Shown one piece after another: positions 9,393 through 20,842 of a DNA stretch of 64,000 bases. Below the pieces are notes generated by a model. That model was not told the origin of the DNA. It saw only the letters and a program-made list of their open reading frames with translations, and ran no database searches. The stretch is taken from assembly GCA_037043235.1 (NCBI GenBank), contig JAWRVZ010000287.1:248001-312000 (forward strand), given 5' to 3'. Numbering within the stretch: the stretch's first letter is position 1; every line of letters begins with the position of its first letter. Origin of the DNA: Rhodeus uyekii (Eukaryota; Chordata; Actinopteri; Cypriniformes; Acheilognathidae). Made by a program: the position numbers and the translations under genes.

Positions 9393-10277
9393 GCTCGCCG
9401 TTGCTTCACAACGAAAATGGCTCGCAACGGAGCGAGACACTTTTGAGCACGACCTGGAACCCCTGTGCCAATGCGTGAATTTTCTCTCATGGACAATTCC
9501 GCCCTAAAGGTGTACACTGTCTTTAGCTACAGCTGCAAAGCCAACTCCCTCTCGTTGCAAATACAGAAGAGCTATCGCTTCCAACACCAAAGATTGCTTT
9601 ATGAGTAGTCTTCCTGATCACCTTCATCTACTCTGCATCACAGAAAGCCTAGAAGACCTTGACGTTGCGACGAAAACTATTGAATCTCTCTTTCCCGGCA
9701 CTTCAGACAAAGTTGTTTCTTTGCGGATTTAGACCGCATCGCAGCACTGAGACTGCTATCATCCTCAAATTTCAACGTCATTTGTGTTTGATATTGCTGT
9801 CTATGTTCAATAAGCCTCAATCAAACCATTGCAGCTCAATTCTCTGGGCTCTCAAGATCATTAACCACCAGAAGAAAGAAAGGAGGCTTAGGTTCAGACA
9901 TACCAACCACCAAACAGCGCATCTGTGCTCAGTGCTGCTCAACCTGCTTTTAACCACGACGTCAAGGGGAGAGCACGAACGCAGTCCCCCACTGCGGCAT
10001 CCGTGACCATCATATGAACCAGGCCACGAGTTGAATCAAGTGTCCCTAATCAAACCCACCTAACTGAACTCATCAGCTTCTGACCGTTGCTGTAATAGAG
10101 GTTAAAATATCTTCGCTACCTGTCTGTTTACTTCCTGGCTCCTCGCGTGCTCTCCCAGTGTTGTTCCACCCACCTGTCTCGTCATCAGTCGCCTCGTTAG
10201 TCTTGTCAGCTGTGTCTTATCTCATCTGCCCTAGCTTATTTCTACCCTGTGTTTTCATTCAGTCTTTGTCTGTCATT
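9393..10277. other. Unassigned stretch with a short RT-like fragment
   Basis: There is no open gene here. Around 9715-9760 the + strand reads GFRPHRSTETAI, resembling the start of an RT core in L2/CR1-group LINEs, so a small LINE relic is likely. The rest (C/T-rich segments, AACCACCAGAAGAAAG) gives no family I recognise. Confidence 0.35.
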
Positions 10278-10285
10278 GTCTATGG

Positions 10286-10482
10286 CAGTGTTTCCCAACT
10301 CTGTTCCTGGAGGCACACCAACTCTACAGGTTTTTCCAACTCTTCCCAATTAAACACACCTGATTCAACTCATCAGCTTGTAAGTAGAGACTCCCAAGAC
10401 CAGAAATGTATGGGACGGATAAGGGACACATGCAAAATGCATACTGTTGGTGTGCCTCCAGGAACAGGGTTGGGAAACACTG
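10286..10482. mobile_element. hAT-type MITE with 8-bp target duplication
   Basis: The terminal inverted repeats are about 37 bp long, beginning CAGTGTTTCCCAACTCTG at the left and with CAGTGTTTCCCAACCCTG as the complement of the right end. It is flanked on both sides by GTCTATGG (10278-10285 and 10483-10490), a perfect 8-bp duplication as made by hAT transposases. The 197-bp body has no coding capacity. Confidence 0.92.
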
Positions 10483-10776
10483 GTCTATGGTATGTAGTGT
10501 TCTTTTCCCGGCCCCGTCCAGTTTGCTGTTTTGGAACGTTTTGCATGATACGTGTTCTCTTGGCCTTCGTCTGAACCACAACAACCCTGACAATAACAAG
10601 CCTATACGATTTTGTTCACATACTCTGCGATAGTGTAATCGTAAAACATCCCAAAATCATGTTCTCTGTTAAGAGCGGGCATTATATGAGTGTCAATACA
10701 ACAGTTGTCATGATCCTGTTATCGGTAAGCTCACAGATGTTTTTTTTCTCTTTTATCTCACATATTTGAGAATAAT

Positions 10777-11171
10777 ATTGACCCGGGTAATAATAGGGGC
10801 CAAGAGCCTGCTTTATTCCTCGTAAAACTTCAGTGATGTTCACTCTGCCAATAACAGACTGTAGGGGAATTACAGTTAAGACCCAAGGACCAGATATGTT
10901 GAATGAAGACAAGGAGTCAGAAGTGCAGTCAATAGAAGAAATTTTAGTGAAGTTTAGTTTGCAGTTTCATCAGCAGAAAGCCAGCTTCAGGTCTCACAAG
11001 GAGTTCGTAGGCTGCCCCAAATACAATAACATTGTTACAGCAATTATACTCTAACAGAGGGTGCTAACTACGTCAATGATGACATTTAAATGATTCTGAT
11101 TGGCTAAGAAAGAAAGATAAACACAACTAGTTATTTTCCTCACAAGAGCAGACAGTCTGAAGCATATCTTC
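10777..11171. repeat. Interspersed repeat R1, uninterrupted copy
   Basis: This copy matches 6001-6080 at its left part and, from 10855, the two arms of the copy at 36155-38078. There a Harbinger-type element is inserted; here the site is empty (GAAGACAAGGAGTCAG around 10903-10918). No coding capacity is seen and no family is recognised. Confidence 0.75.
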
Positions 11172-11195
11172 ATGGAGATGTTGTTCTCGCACACA

Positions 11196-11825
11196 TAAGA
11201 GTGTTGGGGTTGAGGTTGAATGCAAAGAAGAGTGTGCTTTCTCCTCTTCAGAGAACCACCTTCCTAGGCATTGTATGGGATTCAGTCTCAATGATGGCGC
11301 GGCTATCCCCCGCCCACATCGATTCAATCCTGTCAACCATGACGAAAGTCAAATTAGGCCAGTCCATCACTGTAAAGCACTTTCAATGAATATTGGGTCT
11401 CATGGCTGCAGCTTCCAGCGTTATCCCGTTCGGGCTGCTGCACATGAGGCCATTACAGTGGTGGCTCAGAACCAGAGGGTTTTCCCCGAGGGGCAACCCT
11501 TTCCGCACTATCAAGGTCGCGCGGTGATGCCTACGTGACTTGGATGTGTGGAAGTAACCCAGGTTTCTGTCTCAAGGAGCCATATTGGGTGCTCCTTGTC
11601 GACGTGTAATGCTATCGTCTTGAGGGATCGCTCCGCCCAAGGTCTGTGGCACAAACACCAGTTATCCTGGCACATAAACCTGCTGGAGATGATGGCAGTT
11701 TGGAGGGCGATCCAAGCGTTCCTCTCAGGCCTCAGGGGGTACCATGTGGTTGTTCAGACCGACAGCACCACTGTGGTCTCTTATATAAATCACCAGGGGG
11801 GTCTGAGTTCACGACCACTATAGGA
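11196..11825 (+). pseudogene. DIRS reverse transcriptase end and RNase H fragment
   Basis: This fragment covers the RT thumb and RNase H of a DIRS-type polyprotein. I read LGLRLNAKKSVLSPLQ, FLGIVWDSVSMMARLSPAH, then in another frame PFGLLHMRPLQWWLRT-like residues (11413-11476), and finally the RNase H stretch INLLEMMAVWRAIQAF ... VVVQTDSTTVVSYINHQGG. Several frameshifts break it. The order and the QWWLR and DSTTVVSYINHQGG strings match the DIRS copy at 14361-18945. There are no terminal repeats, so this is an isolated fragment. Confidence 0.8.
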
Positions 11826-11880
11826 ACGGCGGTGGCTCTGGCTGGGCCGGCTGGAGGACCGGTGGTGGCTCTGGCTGGGT

Positions 11881-12060
11881 CTCGAAAGTCCAGAGGAGGG
11901 TTGGGGAGGTCGGGGAGGTCTCGGAAGTCCAGAGGAGGGTCGGGGAGGTCTCGGAAGTCCAGAGTAGGGTCGGGGAGGTCTCGGAAGTCCAGAGGAGGGT
12001 CGGGGAGGTCTGGGAGGTCTCGGAACTCCGGAGGGGGGTCTGGGAAGTTCTCAAAGTGAA
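11881..12060. repeat. 30-bp GA-rich minisatellite
   Basis: Near-perfect 30-bp units built on GGAGGTCTCGGAAGTCCAGA repeat head to tail, clearest at 11911-12000 and with degenerate units on both sides. Every frame through it is open only because of the repeat. A LINE fragment interrupts the region right after, and similar G-rich sequence resumes at 12879. Confidence 0.85.
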
Positions 12061-12084
12061 CGCATACCTTCACTCTAGGGGTCA

Positions 12085-12878
12085 AACAACTAAAAATCAG
12101 GTCAGGAATCTTGGTGTGATTTTGTAGTCAGACCTGAGTTTCAGTAGCCATGTAAAAACAATAACTAAATCAGCATATTATCATCTCAAAAATATTGCAA
12201 GAATTAGATGCTTTTTCTCCAATCAAGACTTAGAGAAACTTGTTCATGCTTTCATCACCAGCAGGGTGGATTATTGTAATGGGCTCCTCACCGGCCTTCC
12301 CAAAAAGACCATAAGACAGCTGCAGCTCGTACAGAACGCTGCTGCCAGGATTCTGAGCAGAACCAGAAAATATGAACACATCACACCAGTCCTTAGGTCC
12401 TTGCACTGGCTTCCAGTTACATTTAGAATTGTTTTTAAAGTACTGTTACTTGTTTATAAATCACTCAATGGCCTAGGACCTCAATACATTGCAGATATGC
12501 TCATAGAATATAAACCTAACAGATCACTAAGATCATCAGGATCAAGTCACTTAGTAATACCCAGGGTTCACTCAAAGCAAGGAGAGTCTGCTTTTAGCTG
12601 TTATGCCAGCCGCAGCTGGAACCAGCTTCCAGAAGAGATCAGGTGTGCTCCAACAGTAGCCACATTCAAATCAAGACTCAAAACACATCTTTTTACCTAT
12701 GCATTTGCAGATTGAGCACTGTGCTATGTCCGAACTGTTTGCATTTTATTTTATACGTATTATCTTTTTATTCTTTTAATCATTTTTAATGTTTTATTTT
12801 TATCATTCTTCTTTATGTAAAGCACTTTGAATTACCATTGTGTATGAAATGTGCTATACAAATAAACTTGCCTTGCCT
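12085..12878 (+). pseudogene. L2/CR1-group LINE 3' end: RT C-terminus and 3' UTR
   Basis: This is a 5'-truncated LINE. The coding part reads SRVDYCNGLLTGLPKK, LQLVQNAAARILSRTRKYEH, SLHWLPVTFRIVFKVLLLVY and SRSWNQLPEEIRCAPTV, the usual C-terminus downstream of the RT in fish L2/CR1-type LINEs. It ends with TGA at 12712-12714. A short 3' UTR follows, with AAAGCACTTTGAATT and ends in a CTTGCCTTGCCTTG tail. It lies inside G-rich low-complexity sequence, showing insertion after that repeat formed. The upstream part to 12265 continues the frame with one stop. Confidence 0.87.
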
Positions 12879-13350
12879 TGGGAGGTCTCGGAGGCCTGGT
12901 GGCTCGGGCCATAGAAGGTCCAGCTGGACCAGCGGCGGGTCGGGCCACGGCAGCTCTGGCTCTGGGATCACGGGAACAGGAACTGACTCTGGCTCTGGGA
13001 ACAGGAACTGACTTTGACTCTGGGATTACGGGAACCAGCTCGCTCGGCTGGCTGGTCGCGGGACTCTGCTCGCTCGGCTGGCTTGTCACGGGCTGAGGCT
13101 GTCTGGATCGGGACTGGAAGTTCTTCAGGCACTTCGTTGCGGCGTCCAACCAGTGCAACCCAGAGATGTCTGGAACTTTCCCAGAGAGGTGATGGAATGC
13201 CCCGATCCAGAACAGCGAGTTGATATGCTCATTTGAGAGAGGAGCACGACAGGCGGTGTACACAGTCCTGAACAAAAGACTGGAACTCGGGAAACAGGTA
13301 GACAATCGACACACACCTAACATCGACATAACTTCATTAACAACTGACAA
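12879..13350 (-). other. G/C-rich low-complexity region with a Pro/Ser/Arg-rich frame
   Basis: The minus-strand frame is open for 172 codons (13350 to 12832). Its second half is low complexity (SQPSE repeats, then Pro/Arg/Ala-rich), and it runs into the LINE tail. The first part (FRTVYTACRAPLSNEHINSL) is not recognised. It looks like the continuation of the minisatellite-bearing sequence at 11826-12060, split by the LINE. It may be a remnant of a retroelement 5' region, but I cannot name one. Confidence 0.4.
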
Positions 13351-13499
13351 CTAAAGAGTGCAGAGGGAGGACTAAATATACAGACAGTGATTAACCAAAA
13401 TACAAACACCTGAGATGATTAGAGATAAAGGAACTGATGAGTGACGGTGAGTTATGGAACAGGGAACATGTGACAACAAAAAGGCAAAATAAGTGTCCA

Positions 13500-14110
13500 G
13501 AGTGACTGTGAATGTGAAATGCTCCATGTCATAAAAACAGAGGATAGACTTTAACTTTGATATAGAGCTAAGATGATTAAAACTATTTTCAACAAATGTG
13601 ATAAAATTTGAGCTCAGAGTCAAATATGACTCCTAGGTTTTTCAAACTATAAAGATTTTTCCCTGAAAGGAATCCCAGGGAGTCAATTATTACATAAAAT
13701 AAACTCAGACTTATTCTCATTCAGCTGGAGAAAATTGTTAGCCAGCCAGCACTTAACTTTATCTAAACATTCAAACAAAGATTGAATGGATATTTGATAA
13801 TGAATTTGAGAGTCATCAACATACAAATTATAATGAATGGCATATTTTTCAAAGATCACTCCCAAAGGGAGCATGAAACTGGTCCCAAAATTGAGCCATG
13901 AGGGACCCCATACAAGAGAGGGGTAACAGTTGAAAAGAAAGTCCAAAGATTGATTAAAAGAAGTCCTATCTTTTCGATATGAGTAAAACCATTCCAGGGC
14001 TAAACCCTCAATGAAAATCTTATGGTCAACGGTATCAAATGATACAGTTAGATTTAACAGTCATAAAAACAACACACTTTCCAAAATCCACACTACGTAG
14101 AATTTCATTT
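13500..14110 (-). pseudogene. LINE reverse transcriptase fragment (CR1/L2/Rex1-like)
   Basis: The minus strand holds an RT fragment. An upstream portion near 14000-14060 reads like FDTVDHKIFIEGLALEWF. The catalytic box region follows: FMLPLGVIFEKYAIHYN, LYVDDSQIHYQ (Y-V-D-D) and CWLANNFLQLNENKSEFIL, then decayed sequence to about 13500. Frameshifts are present between the blocks. It is diverged from the other LINE copies in the window and lies just upstream of the DIRS 5' end. Confidence 0.75.
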
Positions 14111-14360
14111 AAAACTTTCAAATGAGCGGACTCTGTACTAATGACCACGCTCACGTGTTGGGCCAGCAACATACTGTAAAAAATCAAAAGCCTCTAATAA
14201 ATGTAAAAACTAAGGGCTTTAAAGGACAACAAACATGTATGATGAAGTTGATGAAGTCTACCAAAATTAAAATACTGTCAAAAGAAGGGACCATAACATA
14301 TACAAGTTCAGAAAACCCATTTATAAAATCCCCATTCATGTTTGGAGGTCTATATATATA

Positions 14361-14520
14361 TTTCCCTTTCAAGGGAACTCGCGCTGCGTCTAGCACTGTG
14401 GGAATGCCCCTGCGTGAATGCGTCATGAAGCACCTATGTAATCTAGCCAATCGCGTGAGAGGACGTCAGAGCGGGTGATGTCACGAACCAGGAATCTATA
14501 AATGCATGCCCTGCCAAACA
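14361..14520 (+). repeat. DIRS copy 2, 5' inverted terminal repeat
   Basis: From GCTGCGTCTAGCACTGTGGG onward this is the reverse complement of 18750-18900 with very few differences. It includes the GAGAGGACGTCAGAGCGGGT and CCAGGAATCTATAAATGC segments. The first 20 bp form a small palindrome (TTCCCTTTCAAGGGAA) matching the internal complementary region. Confidence 0.87.
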
Positions 14521-14744
14521 GCCAGTAGCTCTTGTGCCTTCAGTAGCGCTATATGTGATCTGTCTGTCATATTTATTGTTGTTTGTCTACCAACTAAAAG
14601 TGAGAGTATATGGAGAACAAGAGTATACTAGGCATGTGTTCGTCCCTGCCCTCGCAATCTCGGGTGGGGACACGCATGTGTTTGGTGTGCTTGTTTGAAT
14701 GTGGAGCGGCGCAGACAGCACTCGAGGGTGATGTCTGTGTGTTA

Positions 14745-15398
14745 CCATGACAGCTACGCGCTGGAAATACTCCACACGTGCCTGCCGCTCTTTGAGGAGA
14801 GCGCTCGGGCTCGCGGTCCTCGCAGCTCTGTTCCCGCTGCAGCTGAGGCTCAGCGTTGTTTCAGAACGTAGGGATTGCAAATGGATCTGTCGGAGGGGTT
14901 TGAGACGGGCGCCGCCCTTTCTCTGCCCTCACCCGTTTGATCCAGTGCTTTCTCTCAGGTTGGAAGCACGCTATGCGGTTTCTTCCGCCTATGGAGAAGC
15001 ACCAGCGCTGCAGCAATCCAGTTCTAACAGCAATAGGGACTGGATGTTGTCAGCATAAACTTTGACGGTCCTGCTTATGCTCAACGCTGATCTGGATCGT
15101 TAAAGATGTACACGTACATGCATAGAACTACATGTAATACATAGAATGTGTGTCTGTATATATTGATATATAATTAAGAGGATCTAGAGTTCTCCAACAC
15201 GAACTAATAATATAAAGGAGCTGATTTAGATTGTTTCTATGCTGCCAGGTTTAAACTGAAGTACACTCTGGCCAGCGGAGAACAGGTTTTTCTCAGATAT
15301 ATGTATATATAACAAAGAAGAGAAATGAAAACCAGCTTTTCATCTATGCATATGCGATGAATGAATTAATGTGTGTGTGTGTGTGTGTGTATATGCAC

Positions 15399-15462
<64 letters not shown>

Positions 15463-16850
15463 TATTTGATGGAACACTTCAAGATCTGTAGTTCGACTTA
15501 GAGACAGGTTTTCCTCATCTCTTTTTCCATTACTCAGATCTAATGGCTCTCCCTGGGGCTGGAAGCAGGTTTTGTGGTACTTCCACCCAGGAGGGAGGCG
15601 CCAGTGTTGCAATCATCCAGCTCTGAGGAGTTGGACGTTGCTGTCTCAGAGACTGAGATACGGGTGCTTGCGAAGTCCCCCCCCCCCCCCCCACACACAC
15701 TCAGGTCTCAGGGGCTGCTGAGCGGGAGCAGTCCCAGGAATTTCAGCTCCTCACACTGTGAAAATAAATAAATAAATAAATAAATATTAGACTTGATGTC
15801 ATTAGCGTCAGGTCCTTGAGGGCAGTCCCCAGCGAGACGGTTTACAACTCATTTGCGGTCCCTCCAAGGAGGGTCCTAGAGCCATAAGTTCGGTTGTTTC
15901 CTGCCGGTGCACCACCTCAGGCCTCCGAGCTGGTTGCTCAAGAAACACCAGAGACTAGTCTCGAGAGACTGGTTCCCTTAGTAGAGTTTCTGGCAGCGTG
16001 TGATACTTCTGCTAAATATTCTCAGTGGGTCCTGCTCACAACGGGGGTTCTGCCCATAGTGGCGACCCCCGAGCAGGCTCTGGTTATGGAACAGGGAGTG
16101 TAAATCTGCCTGGGTAGAGGGCCCCTCCCAGATAATGAGTCCGGCTTCTAAGCTGTTATTTTACTGTTCTATACTAGGGGGGCTGCTGAGGACTGTCTCC
16201 ATCGAGGCAAGGTGGTGTTTACCTCCGCTTACGGTGTCCATCCTCCCTCGATGTCCTCAGGGGGCCGTCTCTCTAACCCTGCCACCTTGTTTGCTTCAGG
16301 GCGCAGCGCCCCCCAGCGAGCCTGTTTCCCAGTGTCCGCCCGGAAACGTTGCGGCACTGGGATGTTCGCGCCCTCCAAGGAGGGTCCTAGAGCCGCCAGT
16401 GTAGTTGTTCCCTGCCGGTTCGCCGCTTCAGGGCACTGAGCTGGTTGCTCAGGAAATACCAGAGACTCGTCTCGAGAGACCGGTTCCCTTGGTAGTTTTT
16501 CTGGCCCCATTGAGTCTTGGTGGTGTTCACCTCTGTCTACGGTGCCCGTCCTTTCTCGATGCACCTCGGGGGAGGGGCGTCTTGCTGACCCTGCCACCTC
16601 GTGTGTTTCAGGGTGCAGCGGCCCCCAGCAAACTTGTTCCCAGTGTCCGCCCGGAAAAAAAAGCGGCACCGGGATGTTTGCCCGATGTTTGCCCTCCGAG
16701 GAGGGTCCTTGAGCCATCAGTTCGGTTGTTCCCTGCCGGTTCGCCGCTTCAGGGCACTGAGCTGACCGCTCGTACGACACTAGAGGCCAGTCCCGAGGAG
16801 CTGGTTCCCTTTGTCGTTTTTCTTGGCAGCGTGGGGACTTCTGCCAAATA
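14745..16850 (+). pseudogene. DIRS copy 2 Gag-like region, multiply broken, with internal repeats
   Basis: This stretch occupies the position of DIRS ORF1. Short frames read RRALGLAVLAALFPLQLRLS and similar, but no intact protein is left. A segment with CCTCCAAGGAGGGTCCTAGA and TTCCCTGCCGGTTCGCCGCT recurs three times (near 15865, 16372 and 16695), showing local duplication. A TG/TA microsatellite and a 16-base C-run lie inside. Assignment as Gag rests on position between terminal repeat and RT, not on a recognised motif. Confidence 0.5.
15370..15460. repeat. (TG)n(TA)n microsatellite
   Basis: About 20 bp of TG repeat run into about 60 bp of mainly TA repeat within the DIRS body. Confidence 0.9.
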
Positions 16851-16859
16851 TAGTTCGAG

Positions 16860-17880
16860 GCAGTCACTCACTGTGATGCAGTTCCAGAAACTGTTAGGTC
16901 TGGTGACAGTAGCGTCCAACGGCCCACCTTTTGGCCTGCTGTACAGTAGGCCTCTACAGTGGTGGCTCAGGACCTGGGGGGTTTCCCCGAGGGGCAACCT
17001 GTCTCACGTGATCAAGGTCACACGGCTATGCCTTCGTGCCTTAGACATGTGGGAGAAACCCGGGTTCTGGCCCAGTGTCCCATGTTGGGAGCTCTTTGTC
17101 GTCGCCGAGTGCTTACGACGGATACATCCCTCACTGGATGGGCAATGTGTGGTCCCAAGGGAGGTTGCTGTCGCCAAGGGCAGTTAACATCCCTGGGACA
17201 CAATCTGGGAGCAGACATCCTGTCGAGACAGGGGCTGAGGCCCGGGGAATGGAGGCTCCACCCCAAGGTGGTGGAGCGGACATGGGAGATATTTGGCCAG
17301 GCTCAAAGTGGTTCTGTTCGCGTCTTGAGAGACTTCACACTCTCCACTCTGGTTCTCCTTGTCTCATCCAGCTCCTGGTGGACTGGATGCTGTATCTCAG
17401 GGGTGGCCGAGGCTACCCCCTGTATGTTTTTCCCCGATCGCTCTGCTCCCGGGAGTTCTGGAAGTTCACCGGGATGAGGTATCCCTCCTGTACGGCTCTC
17501 CCTGGGAGATTCCGATCAGGAGGGACTTTCTGTCCCAAGCAGGGGGTCTAATACTGCACCCCTGCTCAGAACAGTGGGAAGTGTGAGCTTGGCCTCCGAG
17601 GGGGCCCAGCTCATAAGGTCCGGTCTCTCAACTGAGGTTGCTCAGGCCGTTCTCCACTCCAGAGCTCCCACCATTTTGGGAGCAGACATCCTGTCGAGGC
17701 AGGGGCCGAGGCCCAGGGAATATCACCCCACCTCAGGTGGTTGTTACAGACAGGTGGATTTGTTGGCGTCTCGAGATACATCTCTGTCCACTCTGTCTCT
17801 TCCTCATCCAGCTCCTCTGGAATGGATGCTTGGGCTCAGACTTGGCTGAGGCTTGTCGGTACCTCATAAGATTTCCCTGA
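16860..17880 (+). pseudogene. DIRS copy 2 RT/RNase H region, duplicated and frameshifted
   Basis: I read VMQFQKLLGLVTVASN, PFGLLYSRPLQWWLRTWG and VTRLCLRALDMWEKPGFW, the end of the DIRS RT. A TDTSLTGWAMCGPKGG stretch (RNase H start) follows, and then GADILSRQGLRPGEWRLHP. The latter motif recurs about 470 bp downstream (GADILSRQGPRPREYHP, near 17685), so the RNase H end and following region are tandemly duplicated. The central RNase H is deleted. Frame changes occur near 17100 and 17330. Not functional. Confidence 0.8.
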
Positions 17881-17989
17881 TCCCTCTGCTCCCAGGGGTT
17901 CTGGAGATTGTTTGAGTGTGGTTCAGCCTCTGAGGGGGCCGAACTCATAACTCTGGTCCGTCAACTGAGGTTGTCAGGACCATTATCTT

Positions 17990-18520
17990 CTCCAGAGCTC
18001 CCGCCATGAGGAGACTATGCCCTGAAGTAAGCTTCTTTATGTGGTGGTTGGCTGCAGGACCCAGTTAGCTGCCCTGATGGTGCAGCGCTGGATGTCCTGT
18101 AATGCCGGCTCACTGCTGGGTTTTATTTGGTTCGTTACTTCCACATCCCTTTGGGTGGACGGTTGTGGATAACCCCCCTAGTATCCTGTCTCCTCTGTGG
18201 CACACGCCAGGAACTATTATGCTTGTCCTTTGGGCATTGGACACTTACAAAGGTTTGAACAACTGTTCGTATGTTTAGGCCCCCTAACGAAAACAAAATG
18301 GGGGTCTCTCGTGTCCAAGCAGAGTGAGTGGTTAGCCGAGGCTATCTCACTAGTTTTAAGTCAGCTGGGTTGACCGCACCCTTGTCAATCCAAGCTCTCT
18401 CCACTAGTGGTATGGCCAGCATTCAGGCCCTTCTGTCAGGAGGTATATTTGTCATGCGGCAGGCTGTTCTCTCCTGTTCGCACACTTCTTTAGGCTCTAC
18501 AACTTAGACCTAGATTTCTC
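17990..18520 (+). pseudogene. DIRS copy 2 tyrosine recombinase remnant
   Basis: The region before the internal complementary region should encode the recombinase, as in DIRS copy 1. Short blocks align by eye with copy 1 (KSAGLTAPLSIQALSTSGMA, then LLSGG). The H-x-x-R box is degraded here (ALSTS instead of AHSTR), so key residues are lost. Stops interrupt nearly every block. It is a relic. Confidence 0.6.
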
Positions 18521-18597
18521 TCCTGGGGCCCAGGTGTCTTCTCCTGAGGGTGATCACATCTGACATGCACTTGTCGCTATGGCAGCGTTGGTATATC

Positions 18598-18710
18598 GTT
18601 CCCACAGTGCTAGACGCAGCACGAGTTCCCTTGAAAGGGAACGTCTCGGTTACGTATGTAACCTTAGTTCCCTGAATAGGGAACGAGACGCTGCGTCTCT
18701 TCGCCATACC
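18598..18710 (+). repeat. DIRS copy 2 internal complementary region
   Basis: Positions 18643-18698 are an inverted, almost perfect copy of 18890-18945. The left part (TTCCCACAGTGCTAGACGCA) matches the outer end of the 5' repeat. This is the diagnostic junction sequence of DIRS circles. Confidence 0.85.
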
Positions 18711-18739
18711 TCCTACGTGCCTGTCAACAGCATCTACTT

Positions 18740-18945
18740 CAGGCACTTTCAGCTACTGGCTGTTTGGCAGGGCATGCATTTATAGATTCCTGGTTCGTGA
18801 CGTCACCCGCTCTGACGTCCTCTCACGCGATTGGCTAGATTACATAGGTGCTTCATGACGCATTCACGCAGGGGCGTTCCCACAGTGCTAGACGCAGCGT
18901 CTCGTTCCCTGTTCAGGGAACTAAGGTTACATACGTAACCGAGAC
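18740..18945 (+). repeat. DIRS copy 2, 3' inverted terminal repeat
   Basis: It is the inverted counterpart of 14361-14540 and extends about 40 bp further outward, through TTACATACGTAA to GAGAC. As in copy 1, the next host bases are GAT. Confidence 0.87.
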
Positions 18946-19636
18946 GATATGGGCCATTCTACAGAATTTGTGACAAAACGGAGTTGGAAACGTCTTGAAA
19001 AAAAAATTTCCCCCACAAATTTTGCACGTATGTAAATTGTACAATATTCAAGGTATACATTTCTAGTAATTCTGCGGTTAGTTCTCAAATTGTATTTTCA
19101 GAAAATGCTGAAATATTTTCAAACACCCCAAATTTGTCTCTACCAAAACACAATAATATATTATATATTAAGCAGGCTTATCCCAGGTAGGAATATTAAG
19201 ATTAATACCTATTAAGATCTTGTAGATTTTTTCAACCTTGTAAATATATTTTTTCTCTACTTGAAAGAAATGTTTACAGGTTAAATCAATAAAAATTACA
19301 AATTAATAATATTGTACGTGTCATTTATGTCATTTATTTATTGTCATTTTTGTTGTATTTTGAACCCAATCTTTCTTTGTAGAAGGCATAAAGTTTATCA
19401 TACTGATTTCAAAGTTAAGGATTCATTAGGTTGAATATTATGCATTAAACTAAACACTATCATAACGTCTTAGTTGATAATTCAATATACTTTATTTTTG
19501 ACAGCACATTTTCGGTAGTGACAGTAATGTTTTGGTAGTGACTACAACACTTAGTTTGCCATAGTTGAATCAGACAGTCAACATTTTATGTTAATACAAA
19601 TAACTAATTATGTTGCCCATATGCAGTCAGCACGTA

Positions 19637-20840
19637 CACACACCTTAAGGATTATTAGGAACACCATACTAATACTGTGTTTGACCCCCTTTCACCTTCA
19701 GAACTGCCTTAATTCTACGTGACATTGATTCAACAAAGTGCTGAAAGCATTCTTTAGAAATGTTGGCCATATTGATAGGATAGCATCTTGCAGTTGATGG
19801 AGATTTGTGGGATGCACATCCAGGGCACAAAGCCCCCGTTCCACCACATCCAGATCCAGATGCTCCATTGGGTTGAGATCTGGAGACTATGAGACCATTT
19901 TAGTGCAGTGAACTCATTGTCATGTTCAAGAAACCAATTTGAAATGATTCGAGCTTTGTGACATGATGCATTATCCTGCTGGAAGCAGCATCAGAGGATG
20001 GGCACATGGTGGTCATAAAGGGATGGACATGGTCAGAAACAATGCTCAGGCATGCCGTAGCATTTAAACGATGCCCAATTGGCACTAAAGGGCCTAACGT
20101 GTGCCAAGAAAACATCCCCCACACCATTACACCACCACCACCACCAGCCTGCACAGTGGTAACAAGGCATGATGGATCCATGTTCTCATTTTGTTTATGC
20201 CAAATTCTGACTCTACCATCTGAATGTCTCAACAGAAATCGAGACTCATCAGACCAGGCAACATTTTTCCAGTCTTCAACTGTCCAATTTTGATGAGCTT
20301 GTGCAAATTGTAGCCTCTTTTTCCTATTTGTAGTGGAGATAAGTGGTACCCGGTGGGTTGTTCTGCTGTTGTAGCCCATTCGCCTCAAGGTTGTGCGTGT
20401 TGTGGCTTCACAGATGCTTTGCTTATTTCAGTCAAAGTTATTTCAGTCAAAGTTGCTCTTCTATCAGCCTGAATCAGTTGGCCCGGTCTCCTCTGACCTC
20501 TAGCATCAACAAGGCATTTTCACCCACAGGACTGTCACATACTGGATGTTTTTCCCTTTTCACAGCATTCTTTGTAAAACCTAGGAATGGTTGTGCGTGA
20601 AAATCCCAGTAACTGAGCAGATTGTGAAATACTCAGACCTGCCCATCTGGCACCAACAACCATGCCATGTTAAAATTGCTTAAAACACCTTTCTTTCCCA
20701 TTCAGACATTCAGTTTGGAGTTCAGGAGATTGTCTTGACCCCTAAATGCATTGAAGCAACTGCCATGTTGTTTAGATTGATTAGAAAATTGCATTAATGA
20801 GAAATTGAACAGGTGTTCCTAATAATCCTTTAGGTGAGTG
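19637..20840 (-). mobile_element. Tc1/mariner-type transposon, degenerate
   Basis: Terminal inverted repeats with ACCTTAAGGATTATTAGGAA (left) and CACCTAAAGGATTATTAGGA (complement of right), flanked by TA on both sides (19635-19636 and 20841-20842). The length of about 1.2 kb is typical of Tc1 elements. It encodes a broken transposase on the minus strand. Confidence 0.9.
19900..20690 (-). pseudogene. Tc1-like transposase, frameshifted
   Basis: This is a DDE transposase relic. The N-terminal helix-turn-helix area is read near 20600-20690 (VVGARWAGLSISQSAQLLGF). The middle and catalytic part is at 19900-20388: KKRLQFAQAHQNWTVEDWKN, VAWSDESRFLLRHSDGRVRI (first Asp), GGGGGVMVWGMFSWHTLGPL and a decayed region where the second Asp motif should be. 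Stops and shifts lie between 20390 and 20560. Closest by eye to the fish Tc1 group. Confidence 0.87.
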
Positions 20841-20842
20841 TA

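Larger units (their letters stand above)
14361..18945 (+). mobile_element. DIRS-type YR retrotransposon (copy 2), structurally complete, decayed
   Basis: The 5' inverted terminal repeat (14361-14520) is matched in reverse by 18740-18945. The internal complementary region is at 18598-18710. Between them are Gag-like, RT/RNase H and recombinase remnants. DIRS elements use a tyrosine recombinase and make no target duplication; none is seen. A TATA-like CTATAAATG at 14496-14504 may be the promoter. A microsatellite (15370-15460), a C-run and internal duplications enlarge the body. All frames are broken. Confidence 0.87.

Noticed and set aside
11646..12085. Long Arg/Ser/Gly- and Pro/Asp-rich frames on both strands
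   Set aside because: Open only because the 30-bp minisatellite is a multiple of three; no known domain.
16229..16867. A 212-codon minus-strand frame opposite the DIRS Gag-like region
   Set aside because: It overlaps the internally repeated, GC-rich antisense of the element. The repeated EGK/ANIPVP segments follow the DNA duplications and no motif is seen.
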